Shown piece by piece: positions 35,292 to 44,754 of a DNA stretch of 64,000 nucleotides (positions are counted from its first letter, which is position 1; the number at the start of each line of letters is the position of its first letter). The notes below the pieces were generated by a model that was given only the letters and a program-made list of their open reading frames with translations, searched no databases and was not told where the DNA came from. A program made the position numbers and the translations under genes. Source of the stretch: Flavobacterium piscisymbiosum (GTDB lineage Bacteria > Bacteroidota > Bacteroidia > Flavobacteriales > Flavobacteriaceae); contig NZ_JAJJMM010000001.1 of the NCBI RefSeq assembly GCF_020905295.1, positions 1,426,001 to 1,490,000 of the forward strand. The letters run 5' to 3'.

Positions 35292-38096
35292 ATGAATAAA
35301 GTTTTTACAATATGTGCACTAATGTTCTTTAGTGCCGTGTTTTCGCAGATTCCAACTCTGGATGTCGAAAATCAGAAAAAAAATTCAGTAATCCTGCAGG
35401 AAGTAAAAATTGAAACTAAAATTTTAGGAAATCTTGCATCAACTACAGCAACTTATGTATTTTATAATCCTGGCGACAGAATTTTAGAAGGAAAATTTAC
35501 ACTTCCGTTACCAGAAGGAGTAAGTATAAGCGGCTATGCTTTAGACATCAACGGAACCTTAAGAGATGCAGTTCCTGTTCCTAAAGAACGAGCAAAAGAA
35601 GTATTTGAAAGTATTGAAAAAAGAAATATAGATCCCGGTATTATTGAAAAAGTTGACGGAAATAATTTTAGAACCAGAATTTATCCAATTACGGCCAGAG
35701 GTACGAGATTCATTAAGATTACTTACAATCAGGAACTGAAAAATTCAGCCACCGATTATCAGTATTTTTTAAGTTTTGCCAATGCAGTCAATATTCCAAA
35801 ATTTAATTTGAAAGTATTGGTGAATGAAAGTCTGGCAAATCCTAAAATTACGGAAAATCCAGATGGAAGTTTTACTTTTCAAAAACAAGGAAATCAATGG
35901 ATTGCTGAAATAAACAAAGCCAATTTTACGCCAAATGAAAATCTTAAAATAACTATTCCAAAAGTAAACGAGTCAAATGTATTGCTTCAAAAAACTTCTG
36001 GTGATAAATTTTATTTTGCAGCGAGTGTTTCGACAGACTTCCCTGTAAAGGAAAAATCAAAATCTCATAAAATTGCCATTATATGGGATAATTCATTTAG
36101 CGGATCAAAGAGAAACCGTCAAAAAGAGTTTGACTTTCTAAATGCTTATTTTTTAGAAAACAAAGATGTTTCGGTATCATTTGTCCTTTTGAATAATGTT
36201 CTGGAAAAAACAGAAGAACTTACTGTTTCTGGTGGAAACTGGAGTGTATTAAAAAATAGAATTGTTGACTTAAAATATGATGGTGGAACTGATTTTGGTG
36301 CATTAAAAGAGATTTCAGGAATAGAAGAATATCTTTTATTTTCTGACGGAATTTCAAATTTTGGTGATTTGACTTTAAAATTCAAAAAACCTGTAAATAG
36401 TATTGTAAGCACGCCTACTTCAGATTTTAATCTGCTTAAACTTTTATCATCACAATCTGGTGGAAATTTTATCAATCTGAACGAATTAGATACTCAGTCT
36501 GCTCTAAAAACATACAATAAACAGCCTGTTATATTTTTAGGGTTTAAAGAAAGTGCTAATATTCAGGAGCTATTTCCAAATGTTGGAACTGCAGTAAATG
36601 AACCAGTCAATATATTTGGAATTGCATCTCCAAATTTGGGTAAACTAACCGCTCTTTTTTCTGTAGGAAATAAAAAATTTGAAGTTCTCGTAGATTTCAA
36701 TAACGCTGTGCAAGTTGATAACTGGCCAATTGCGCAGTTTTGGGCACAAAGAAAAATTAATGATCTTGAACTCAATTCAACTCAAAACCGCGATGAAATC
36801 AGAAATCTGAGCGAGCAGTTTGGCGTAGTAAGTAAAAACACCAGCCTTATTGTATTGGATGACGTAAATGACTATGTGCGTTACGGAATTAAACCACCTC
36901 AGGAATTATTATCTGAATACAACAAAATCGTTTCACGAAACAAAAAAGAAATTTTAGAGAAAAGAAAAAATCTTCTATCCAAATCTTTTGATATAACGCG
37001 CGAACTGGTAGCCTGGTGGAATACCGAGTTTAAACCTGCCGAAAAAAAGCAGTATCCTAAGATTTCCAATCAGTCATTAGGAGAATCAGCAAATAAAAAT
37101 TTATTACTGGAAAGTAGTGATGTTTATAGTAGTAATGCAGATCTTGCCAGGTCAGAAAAATCCACAGGTAAAATAACTTTGATAGAGGTAGAAAGCAACG
37201 AAGAGTATATGAAAGATTTTAAGAATCTACAGTCCTCTGAATTAATCTACCAAAAATATCTTGAAAATCGTCCTAAATATGAAAAGCTGGTAACGTACTA
37301 TTTTGATGTATCTAAATTGTTATTCAAAAAAGGAGACAAAGCACTTTCTCTAAAAGTTTTAAGCACATTAGCAGAGCTCGATTTGGAAAATGAGGAATTA
37401 TACAAAACGATATCTTATCTATTGAAACAGAGAGGTAATTATGAAAAAGAATTATGGATTACCCAGAAAATTCTGGAATGGAGACCATTCGATTCTCAAA
37501 GTCACAGAGATTATGCATTGGCCCTGATTGATAATAAAAAACCTCAGGAAGCCCTTAATGTCTATAAATCGATGCTTTATCAGGAATATACCGATGAGAT
37601 TTCAGTAAGAGACAACGGTATAGAAGAGATTTTGATTATGGAAATTAATAATATTCTGAGCCAGAATAAAAATGTTGATGCAAGCAAAGTTGATGATCGT
37701 CTAAAAGCAAATCTACCGGTAGACATTCGAGTTGTAATTAACTGGAATAAAGACAATACAGATATAGATCTTTGGGTTACAGATCCAAGAGGAGAAGATT
37801 GTTCATATTCGCATAAATCTACCGAAATTGGAGGAAGATTAAGTAATGATTTTACTCAGGGTTTTGGTCCTGAACAGTTTTTACTGAAAAAAGCCATAAA
37901 GGGTAAATATAAAATTAAAACCAATTTTTATGGCGAGAGACAGAATTTACTTTCCGGACCAACAACAGTGATGGCAGAAGTATATTTGTACTATTCTGAT
38001 GGAAGACAAGAACGTAAAATTGCTGTTTTTCAAAGTCAGAAAGAAAATAAACGCGAAAACGACAGTAAAATCTTGATTGGAGAATTTGAATTCTAG
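35292..38096 (+). CDS. VIT-vWA-TPR-DUF2135 exported protein
   Basis: A 934-residue exported protein (signal peptide cut near VFSQI). Domains in order: VIT (about 25-155, TATYVFYNPGDRILEGKFTLP), a von Willebrand A domain with a full MIDAS start D-N-S-F-S (about 265-269), TPR-like helices (about 655-770, RGNYEKELWITQKILEWRP), and DUF2135 at the C-terminus (about 810-934, VVINWNKDNTDIDLWVTDPRG). VIT-vWA proteins resemble inter-alpha-trypsin inhibitor heavy chains and bind partners through the metal site. The upstream protease is a natural candidate partner (inferred from position). Confidence 0.87.
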   Translation: MNKVFTICALMFFSAVFSQIPTLDVENQKKNSVILQEVKIETKILGNLASTTATYVFYNPGDRILEGKFTLPLPEGVSISGYALDINGTLRDAVPVPKERAKEVFESIEKRNIDPGIIEKVDGNNFRTRIYPITARGTRFIKITYNQELKNSATDYQYFLSFANAVNIPKFNLKVLVNESLANPKITENPDGSFTFQKQGNQWIAEINKANFTPNENLKITIPKVNESNVLLQKTSGDKFYFAASVSTDFPVKEKSKSHKIAIIWDNSFSGSKRNRQKEFDFLNAYFLENKDVSVSFVLLNNVLEKTEELTVSGGNWSVLKNRIVDLKYDGGTDFGALKEISGIEEYLLFSDGISNFGDLTLKFKKPVNSIVSTPTSDFNLLKLLSSQSGGNFINLNELDTQSALKTYNKQPVIFLGFKESANIQELFPNVGTAVNEPVNIFGIASPNLGKLTALFSVGNKKFEVLVDFNNAVQVDNWPIAQFWAQRKINDLELNSTQNRDEIRNLSEQFGVVSKNTSLIVLDDVNDYVRYGIKPPQELLSEYNKIVSRNKKEILEKRKNLLSKSFDITRELVAWWNTEFKPAEKKQYPKISNQSLGESANKNLLLESSDVYSSNADLARSEKSTGKITLIEVESNEEYMKDFKNLQSSELIYQKYLENRPKYEKLVTYYFDVSKLLFKKGDKALSLKVLSTLAELDLENEELYKTISYLLKQRGNYEKELWITQKILEWRPFDSQSHRDYALALIDNKKPQEALNVYKSMLYQEYTDEISVRDNGIEEILIMEINNILSQNKNVDASKVDDRLKANLPVDIRVVINWNKDNTDIDLWVTDPRGEDCSYSHKSTEIGGRLSNDFTQGFGPEQFLLKKAIKGKYKIKTNFYGERQNLLSGPTTVMAEVYLYYSDGRQERKIAVFQSQKENKRENDSKILIGEFEF

Positions 38097-38107
38097 AATA
38101 AAAGCAA

Positions 38108-38140
38108 AAAAATACCGAAGATGAACACTTCGGTATTTTT
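38108..38140. terminator. Bidirectional terminator
   Basis: 13-bp stem, 38108-38120 with 38128-38140, with T run; serves both the vWA gene and the convergent SDR gene. Confidence 0.85.
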
Positions 38141-38194
38141 TTTTGCTTAAAATTTTCAGCTCGACAAAAGTTCTTTATAAAAGCTAAGATTCGT

Positions 38195-39133
38195 TTATCC
38201 TAAATGCTCCAGCATATCTTTTGTCATCGATTCAAGATCAAAAGTATGATTCCAGCCCCAGTCTTCTCTTGCAGATGAATCGTCGATACTTGCAGGCCAG
38301 CTATCAGCAATTTTCTGACGGAAATCAGGCTCATAAGTAATCGTAAATTCAGGAATATGTTTTTTAATTTCAGCAGCAATTTCAGTAGGAGTAAAACTCA
38401 TTGCAGCCAAATTATAAGATGAATGTATTTTGATATCTTCAGCCGGAGCTTTCATGATATTGATAGTAGCTTCAATTGCATCATCCATATACATCATCGG
38501 CATTTTTGTTTCAGAGGATAAAAAGCACTCGTATTTTTTATCGGCAATAGCCTTATAAAAAATATCCACAGCATAATCTGTAGTTCCGCCGCCCGGAGGT
38601 GTAGACCAACTAATTAAACCAGGATAACGGATGCTTCGAACATCAACTCCATAAATATTATGATAATATTCGCACCATCTTTCTCCCGCTTGTTTGCTAA
38701 TTCCGTAAACTGTAGAAGGCTCCATTATAGTGTATTGAGGCGTGTTTTCTTTTGGAGTTGTAGGTCCAAAAACCGCAATACTTGATGGCCAGAAAATCTT
38801 TTTTATTTTTTTTGCTTTCGCTAAATTCAAAACGTGAAATAGGGAATTCATATTCAAATCCCAGGCAAACGCAGGATTTTTCTCGGCTGTAGCCGATAAA
38901 AGTGCCGCCATCAAATAAATATCAGTAATTTGATGAACCTCGACAAGATGTTCGATTTGGTTAAAATCTAAAGCATTGACCACTTCAAACGGACCCGAAT
39001 TAACAACGTCAGTATTTAATTTTCGAATGTCAGACGCAATTACATTGTCTGTTCCGTATAATTTACGCAGTTTTTGAGTCAGTTCTGTCCCAATTTGACC
39101 GCAAGCGCCAATGATCAATATTTTTGGATTCAT
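38195..39133 (-). CDS. NAD-dependent SDR, L-threonine 3-dehydrogenase-like
   Basis: A 312-residue extended short-chain dehydrogenase close to the SDR-type L-threonine dehydrogenases of Bacteroidota, which oxidise threonine to 2-amino-3-oxobutanoate. Cofactor motif GACGQIG (about 9-15), catalytic Tyr-Lys in TVYGISKQAGERW (about 139-151), and the family-typical YPGLISWSTPPGGGTTDYAVDIF. I start at MNPKILIIG (39133): the upstream in-frame region contains the promoter -7 element. UDP-sugar epimerase is the alternative, but the PPGGGTTDYAV block favours threonine dehydrogenase. Confidence 0.85.
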   Translation of the reverse strand: MNPKILIIGACGQIGTELTQKLRKLYGTDNVIASDIRKLNTDVVNSGPFEVVNALDFNQIEHLVEVHQITDIYLMAALLSATAEKNPAFAWDLNMNSLFHVLNLAKAKKIKKIFWPSSIAVFGPTTPKENTPQYTIMEPSTVYGISKQAGERWCEYYHNIYGVDVRSIRYPGLISWSTPPGGGTTDYAVDIFYKAIADKKYECFLSSETKMPMMYMDDAIEATINIMKAPAEDIKIHSSYNLAAMSFTPTEIAAEIKKHIPEFTITYEPDFRQKIADSWPASIDDSSAREDWGWNHTFDLESMTKDMLEHLG

Positions 39134-39156
39134 TTGTGATGTTTTTTTTAGATGTA

Positions 39157-39164
39157 CAAATATA
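39157..39164 (-). promoter_or_regulatory. -7 promoter element for the SDR gene
   Basis: Minus-strand TATATTTG, 23 nt upstream of the chosen start, which supports that start over 39193. Confidence 0.55.
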
Positions 39165-39292
39165 ACGTTTTCGCAAATATTTTTACTTTTCATAACAACA
39201 AATTATAAATTTAACAATGATGAAGATGCTTTTTTGGATTATTCTCCGTTGAGGTGTTTAATTATTTTAAAGAAAAGCACGTAAATATTTTT

Positions 39293-39433
39293 ACCGCAAA
39301 GAGCGCAAAGATTTTTTATCTGGGAGTAAGTTTAGAAAACACAAAGTTCGCAAAGCTGGTTCAATGCAAAGCTTTGCGAACTTTGTGTTTTTATAAAACG
39401 ACTTAAATTATAAAACTTTGCGCTCTTTGCGGT
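39293..39433. repeat. Nested CGCAAAG inverted-repeat element
   Basis: Outer arms 39293-39310 and 39416-39433 (18 bp, perfect) enclose inner arms 39337-39357 and 39370-39390 (21 bp, perfect) around a 12-nt loop. Same two-tier design as 8399-8721. It fills the gap between the SDR and lipoprotein genes; no gene is seen from 39165 to 39514. Confidence 0.85.
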
Positions 39434-39514
39434 TAAATTTTCCAGACAAAAAAATAACCTTGATTTATAGAATCTTTAGCAAAAAACAGCATTCGTAATT
39501 GTAAATTTACTTTG

Positions 39515-39522
39515 TAACTTTG
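39515..39522 (+). promoter_or_regulatory. -7 promoter element for the lipoprotein-mfd unit
   Basis: TAACTTTG fits TAnnTTTG, 20 nt before the ATG at 39542. A TTG lies only 13 nt upstream, shorter than usual. Confidence 0.5.
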
Positions 39523-39541
39523 TAGCTTAATGTTTTACCAA

Positions 39542-40174
39542 ATGAAATATAAAATATCTCTTTTTCTGCTTTTTGTTTTTGTATTAAATTCATGTCAAAA
39601 TGAAGATGAAAAACGCCGTGCTGAAAACGAAAAAGAAGCTAAAAAAAAGGAAGTTATTTTTAATAATATCAATAAAGGCTGGGTATTTATTGATGAGCCC
39701 ATCAATGAAATTTCAGAACAAAAAGTAAGTTCATGGAATGAATGGCGCGAATTTTTAAAAGAAATTGGAGATAAGCCAAGAAAAACAATTGGAGCATTCC
39801 AGAAAAAGTCAACTGCGATTTCAAAAAAAGCGATGGCGCTAAACAGCAATATTCCAGCAGAATTGAATGTTCCCGCTATAAAAAGTCGAATTTCTGTTTT
39901 GATAACTAAAATCAAAATGATGGATTTGTTTATTCATCTCAATCAAATTCCGGCCGATAAAGTGACGTTTTTAGTTGGAGACATCAATAAAGAATTAGTG
40001 TCTTTACAAAGACAAATGGATAATATTTTTGTAAAAAGTAAAATTCCAAAAGAACAGGGAGAAGAAGACTTCCTGAAAATGTTAGATACAACACGTGCAA
40101 TTCCGAACTCGAATCCAGTTCCCGTTCCGGTTCAGGCACAAAATTTAGATAAAAAAACACAAAGAGTTGAGTAA
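39542..40174 (+). CDS. Lipoprotein of unknown function upstream of mfd
   Basis: A 210-residue lipoprotein: signal peptide and lipobox VLNSC (Cys18), followed by a highly charged helical stretch (NEDEKRRAENEKEAKKKE) and more amphipathic helices, with a Pro/Val tail (NPVPVPVQAQ). No enzymatic motif. I use ATG 39542; ATG 39530 would add four residues and sits near the expected transcription start. The stop overlaps the mfd TTG start by 8 bp, so the two are translationally linked. Confidence 0.7.
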   Translation: MKYKISLFLLFVFVLNSCQNEDEKRRAENEKEAKKKEVIFNNINKGWVFIDEPINEISEQKVSSWNEWREFLKEIGDKPRKTIGAFQKKSTAISKKAMALNSNIPAELNVPAIKSRISVLITKIKMMDLFIHLNQIPADKVTFLVGDINKELVSLQRQMDNIFVKSKIPKEQGEEDFLKMLDTTRAIPNSNPVPVPVQAQNLDKKTQRVE

Positions 40175-43100
40175 AAACGCCTTATATACAATGTATGATA
40201 ATCTGCCAAAAAATCAGCAGATTGCCACACAATTATTAGAACAAAATCAGATAAAAATGCATCTTAACGGCTTGTTAGGATCTGCAGTTTCATTTGTTTT
40301 ACGCGCTGTTTTCAAAAAAGCCGAGCTGCCTTTTCTGGTTGTTTTAGACAATAAAGAAGAAGCCGCTTATTATCTGAACGATCTCGAACAAATGATCGGG
40401 GAACAAGATGTATTGTTTTATCCGGCATCATTTCGCCGTCCTTATCAGGTTGATGAAACAGACAATGCGAATGTATTACTCCGCGCTGAGGTTTTAAACC
40501 GAATAAATTCCCGCAAAAAACCAGCGATTATTGTTACCTATCCCGAAGCGCTTTTCGAGAAAGTGGTAACACGCCAACAGTTAGATAAAAACACATTAAA
40601 AGTGGCTTTGAACGATAAAATTTCGATCGATTTTATCAACGAAGTTTTATTTGAATACGAATTTAAAAGAGTCGATTTTATTACAGAACCTGGCGAATTT
40701 TCGGTTCGTGGAGGTATTGTCGATGTATTTTCATTTTCAAACGATCATCCTTATAGAATAGAGTTTTTTGGTAACGAAGTAGACAGTATCCGAAGTTTTG
40801 ATGTCGAAACACAATTATCTGTAGAAACACACAAAAAAATCACGATTATTCCGAATGTTGAGAATAAGATATTTCAGGAAAACCGCGAAAGCTTCTTAGA
40901 TTATATTTCAGAAAAAACCGTTCTTTTTATTCAAAATACGGACGGACTTTTTAGTCAGTTAGACAAACAATTTGCAAGAGCAGAAGAAGCTTTTGAGAAA
41001 CTTTCAGGAGAAATAAAATACGCAACTCCCGAGCAATTATTTTTAAATCAGGCTTCGTTTATCAAACGAGCATTGGATTTTTCGGTAGTAGAATTGGCTT
41101 CAAAACCAATCTTTAAAACCACAAAAACATTCGATTTTCATATTCAGCCGCAGCCATCTTTCAACAAACAATTTGATTTGTTGCTGAATAATTTGAGTGA
41201 CAATCATTTTAACGGATATAAAAATTATTTGTTCTGTTCGAATGAAACGCAGGCGAAGCGTTTTCACGATATTTTCGAGACTTTAGACGAAGCCAATTCA
41301 GAGAATATCCGCAAACAATATCATACTGTTGTATTGCCTTTGTACCAAGGATTTATCGACGAAGAAAATCAAATTACCGCTTATACAGATCACCAGATTT
41401 TTGAGCGTTATCATAAATTTAATATCAAAAACGGCTATTCGAAAAAGCAAAATATTACGCTTAAAGAATTAACTGCGCTTTCGGTTGGGGATTATGTAAC
41501 ACATATCGATCACGGAATTGGGAAATTTGGCGGATTGCAGAAAATTCAGGTCGAAGGCAAAACGCAGGAAGCCATAAAACTGGTTTATGCCGATAATGAT
41601 ATTGTTTATGTAAGCATACATTCGCTGCATAAAATCTCCAAATACAACGGAAAAGACGGAACGCCTCCAAAAATATATAAATTAGGATCGAACGCCTGGA
41701 AAATTTTAAAACAAAAAACCAAAGCGCGCGTCAAACATATTGCCTTCAACTTGATTCAATTGTATGCAAAACGCCGATTGGAAAAAGGTTTTCAGTTTGC
41801 GCCGGACAGTTACTTGCAAAACGAACTAGAAAGTTCGTTTATTTATGAAGATACACCCGATCAAACCAAATCGACACAAGAAGTAAAAGCCGATATGGAA
41901 AGTGATCGCCCAATGGATCGTTTGGTTTGTGGAGACGTAGGTTTCGGAAAAACGGAAGTTGCGATTCGTGCCGCTTTTAAAGCGGTAGACAATAGTAAAC
42001 AGGTTGCCGTTTTAGTTCCTACAACCATTTTGGCTTATCAGCATTATAGAACTTTTACAGAAAGATTAAAAGATATGCCGGTTTCAATTGGTTACCTAAA
42101 CCGATTCAGAACGGCAAAACAAAAAGCACAAACTTTAAAAGATTTAGCCGAAGGAAAATTAGATATCGTCATCGGAACACATCAATTAGTAAACAAAAAT
42201 GTCGTTTTTAAAGACCTTGGTTTATTGATCGTCGATGAGGAACAAAAATTTGGCGTAAACGTAAAAGATAAATTAAAAACCATTGCTGCAAATGTCGATA
42301 CATTGACATTAACCGCAACGCCAATTCCGAGAACACTTCAGTTTTCATTAATGGCGGCAAGAGATTTATCGGTAATTACAACACCTCCGCCAAATCGTTA
42401 TCCTATAGAAACTAATGTGGTTGGGTTTAATGAAGAAGTAATTCGTGACGCGATTTCCTATGAAATTCAGCGAAACGGACAAGTTTTCTTTATCAATAAC
42501 CGAATCGAAAATATAAAAGAAGTCGCCGGAATGATTCAGCGTTTGGTTCCAAATGCCAGAGTCGGAATTGGTCACGGACAAATGGAAGGCGCGAAACTCG
42601 AAGAATTGATGTTGGGTTTCATGAATGGCGATTTTGATGTTTTGGTAGCAACCACCATTATCGAAAGTGGTCTGGATGTACCCAATGCCAACACGATTTT
42701 CATCAACAACGCCAACAATTTCGGATTATCAGATTTGCATCAAATGCGTGGGCGTGTAGGACGAAGCAACAAAAAAGCATTCTGTTATTTTATCTGTCCA
42801 CCATATTCATCCATGACCGAAGATGCCAGAAAGCGTATTCAGGCTTTGGAGCAATTTAGCGAATTAGGAAGTGGTTTCAACATTGCGATGAAAGATCTTG
42901 AAATTCGTGGTGCAGGAGATTTATTAGGAGGAGAACAAAGCGGTTTCATCAATGAAATTGGTTTTGATACGTACCAAAAAATCATGAACGAAGCCATCGA
43001 AGAATTAAAAGAAAATGAATTCAAAGATTTATATCCGGAAGAGAACGATATTGAAACCAAAGAATATGTAAAAGATTTACAAATCGATACTGATTTTGAG

Positions 43101-43532
43101 TTGTTGTTTTCTGATGAATATATCAATAATGTTACCGAACGTCTAAGTTTATATAACGAGCTAGGTTCTGTAAAAAATGAAGCGGAACTTGTTATCTTTC
43201 AAAATAAATTAATTGACCGTTTTGGGCCAATGCCTCCGCGCGCCAATGCCTTGATGAATAGTATTCGCATCAAATGGATTGCCACAGCTGTTGGTATTGA
43301 GAAACTGGTGATGAAAAAAGGTAAAATGATAGGCTATTTTGTTTCAGATCAACAATCTGATTATTACCAGTCGTCTAAGTTTAGAAAGGTTTTACAATTT
43401 GTACAAAAATACAGCAACCTTTGCCAAATGAAAGAAAAGCAAACGCCAAACGGTTTACGACTTTTATTGACTTTCGAGAATGTAAAATCGACCAAACGTG
43501 CTCTGGAATTGATGGAAATGTTGGGAGAGTAA
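40167..43532 (+). CDS. mfd: Mfd, transcription-repair coupling factor
   Basis: Helicase-like translocase that removes stalled RNA polymerase at DNA lesions and recruits UvrA. 1121 residues, typical. N-terminal UvrB-homology region with FYPASFRRPY near residue 89, RNAP-interaction domain (DYVTHIDHGIGKFGGL, about 440-455), then SF2 motor: Walker A GDVGFGKTE (about 590), DEEQ box, LTATPIPRTL, and motif VI GRVGRSNKKAFCYF; C-terminal TRCF domain. The start is TTG 40167, inside the upstream gene's stop; ATG 40191 is an alternative that drops eight residues. Confidence 0.95.
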   Translation: MSKNALYTMYDNLPKNQQIATQLLEQNQIKMHLNGLLGSAVSFVLRAVFKKAELPFLVVLDNKEEAAYYLNDLEQMIGEQDVLFYPASFRRPYQVDETDNANVLLRAEVLNRINSRKKPAIIVTYPEALFEKVVTRQQLDKNTLKVALNDKISIDFINEVLFEYEFKRVDFITEPGEFSVRGGIVDVFSFSNDHPYRIEFFGNEVDSIRSFDVETQLSVETHKKITIIPNVENKIFQENRESFLDYISEKTVLFIQNTDGLFSQLDKQFARAEEAFEKLSGEIKYATPEQLFLNQASFIKRALDFSVVELASKPIFKTTKTFDFHIQPQPSFNKQFDLLLNNLSDNHFNGYKNYLFCSNETQAKRFHDIFETLDEANSENIRKQYHTVVLPLYQGFIDEENQITAYTDHQIFERYHKFNIKNGYSKKQNITLKELTALSVGDYVTHIDHGIGKFGGLQKIQVEGKTQEAIKLVYADNDIVYVSIHSLHKISKYNGKDGTPPKIYKLGSNAWKILKQKTKARVKHIAFNLIQLYAKRRLEKGFQFAPDSYLQNELESSFIYEDTPDQTKSTQEVKADMESDRPMDRLVCGDVGFGKTEVAIRAAFKAVDNSKQVAVLVPTTILAYQHYRTFTERLKDMPVSIGYLNRFRTAKQKAQTLKDLAEGKLDIVIGTHQLVNKNVVFKDLGLLIVDEEQKFGVNVKDKLKTIAANVDTLTLTATPIPRTLQFSLMAARDLSVITTPPPNRYPIETNVVGFNEEVIRDAISYEIQRNGQVFFINNRIENIKEVAGMIQRLVPNARVGIGHGQMEGAKLEELMLGFMNGDFDVLVATTIIESGLDVPNANTIFINNANNFGLSDLHQMRGRVGRSNKKAFCYFICPPYSSMTEDARKRIQALEQFSELGSGFNIAMKDLEIRGAGDLLGGEQSGFINEIGFDTYQKIMNEAIEELKENEFKDLYPEENDIETKEYVKDLQIDTDFELLFSDEYINNVTERLSLYNELGSVKNEAELVIFQNKLIDRFGPMPPRANALMNSIRIKWIATAVGIEKLVMKKGKMIGYFVSDQQSDYYQSSKFRKVLQFVQKYSNLCQMKEKQTPNGLRLLLTFENVKSTKRALELMEMLGE

Positions 43533-43570
43533 TTTTTTTATTTTTTAGAAGCAGAAAAATTTCGTTTCAT

Positions 43571-43656
43571 AAGAACATTAGTCCCGCTATCCCTTACAAT
43601 CTTTTGTGTCCGCCGCGGCGGACACAAAAGGATTTCCAGTTCTATCGGGGCTAGGC
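43571..43656. repeat. Dispersed hairpin repeat, copy B
   Basis: Second copy of the 1215-1294 element. Its core is a perfect 30-bp palindrome (15-bp arms 43601-43615 and 43616-43630). Flanking boxes tcccgctat and atcggggctagg match copy A, while the tip of the stem differs. It lies 40 bp after mfd. Confidence 0.85.
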
Positions 43657-43750
43657 GAGAAGTTTAGTATTTCAGTTCACCTTTTTCAATAATTATTTAG
43701 ATAAGATATACAATAATGTCTTAGTGATTTAAGATAATTACGGTTTGTAA

Positions 43751-44029
43751 TATAAAAACAGGCTTGCAGGAAATACAAATAGTTCTGAATTTTTGGCGAA
43801 CTTAAGCGACAGTCAATTAATTGCTGCTCAAAAGCAATTTCAGAGAAACAGAGATTTATCAGACTTATTTATTGTTGGTTTTTATGTTTTAAATATCATT
43901 GATGCGAATATTGATGCCGCTTTGTCTCAGTTTAATGTAAGCGAAAATTTAGCTTTTAAACCTGCTATAAATTTCAGAAATGAAAATTTACAATCAAATT
44001 TCGGAGTTGCCTGTACATCCTCTTTTTAA
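43751..44029 (+). pseudogene. C-terminal remnant of a DUF5683-like gene
   Basis: An open frame with no ATG, beginning after a stop at 43748-43750, encodes NSSEFLANLSDSQLIAAQKQ, then FIVGFYVLNIIDANIDAALSQ, then NVSENLAFKP. This resembles the last third of DUF5683 proteins (LSDSQL.....YYRRN...S, YVLNIIDA.VDAHL). The N-terminal part and start are missing, so it looks like a decayed fragment. The remaining gap from 43657 to 44182 shows no other coding signal. Confidence 0.6.
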
Positions 44030-44182
44030 GACAATAATTAATTATATTAAAAATTGCATTTGTTTGTTTTTTCTTACTTTTTGTTATACTGAGAATTAAA
44101 TATACTTTATATTTATAGGTCATTAAAATGCTTCAATTATACTTTAATTAATTCGTTAAGCATATCAAAAGAAATCATTCTC

Positions 44183-44749
44183 ATGACAGATATATTTAAA
44201 GATTTTATTACCAAACTTGCACAAGTTAGCGAGCCGGATATGAATAGAATCATGTCCTGTATAACCACGCACAATGTAAAACGAAATACCATTATTTTAT
44301 CTGAAGGAGAAATTTGCGACAAATTTTATTTTTTAGAAAAGGGTTGTATGCGAACTTATTACATCACAAAAGAAGGTCAGGAAAAAACAAGATTGGTTTC
44401 TTTTGACAATACTCCCGTAACAGCACTTACCAGTTTTATTACTCAAAAACCTTCTCTTGAGTATATTGATGCCTTAGAAGATTCAGAACTACTGTCAATC
44501 TCTCACGCAGATTTTTTTATTCTTTTGGATGAAATTCCGAGTTGGGCTTTGTTTTACAGAAGAATGTTAGAATTAGCTTTTGCTTTTCAAAACAGCAGAA
44601 TCGAAGATTTGGTCACTTTATCTGCCAAAGAACGCTACGAAAAACTTTTAAAAGAGCAACCTCATTATATTCAACGCCTTTCTAATAGAGTTGTGGCTAC
44701 TTATTTGGGGATTTCTCAGGAAACTTTAAGCCGATTAAAATCAAAATAA
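44183..44749 (+). CDS. Crp/Fnr family transcription regulator
   Basis: A 188-residue regulator with an N-terminal cyclic-nucleotide-binding-like beta roll (about 15-110, IILSEGEICDKFYFLEKG) and a short C-terminal helix-turn-helix (about 155-188). The recognition helix ISQETLSRLKSK has E180, S183 and R184 in the E..SR spacing of E. coli FNR, whose sites contain TTGA. No FNR-type N-terminal cysteine cluster is present, so oxygen sensing through Fe-S is unlikely. It lies immediately before a TTGAC-N4-GTCAA palindrome and the hydrolase operon, its probable target. Confidence 0.88.
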   Translation: MTDIFKDFITKLAQVSEPDMNRIMSCITTHNVKRNTIILSEGEICDKFYFLEKGCMRTYYITKEGQEKTRLVSFDNTPVTALTSFITQKPSLEYIDALEDSELLSISHADFFILLDEIPSWALFYRRMLELAFAFQNSRIEDLVTLSAKERYEKLLKEQPHYIQRLSNRVVATYLGISQETLSRLKSK

Positions 44750-44754
44750 CGATT

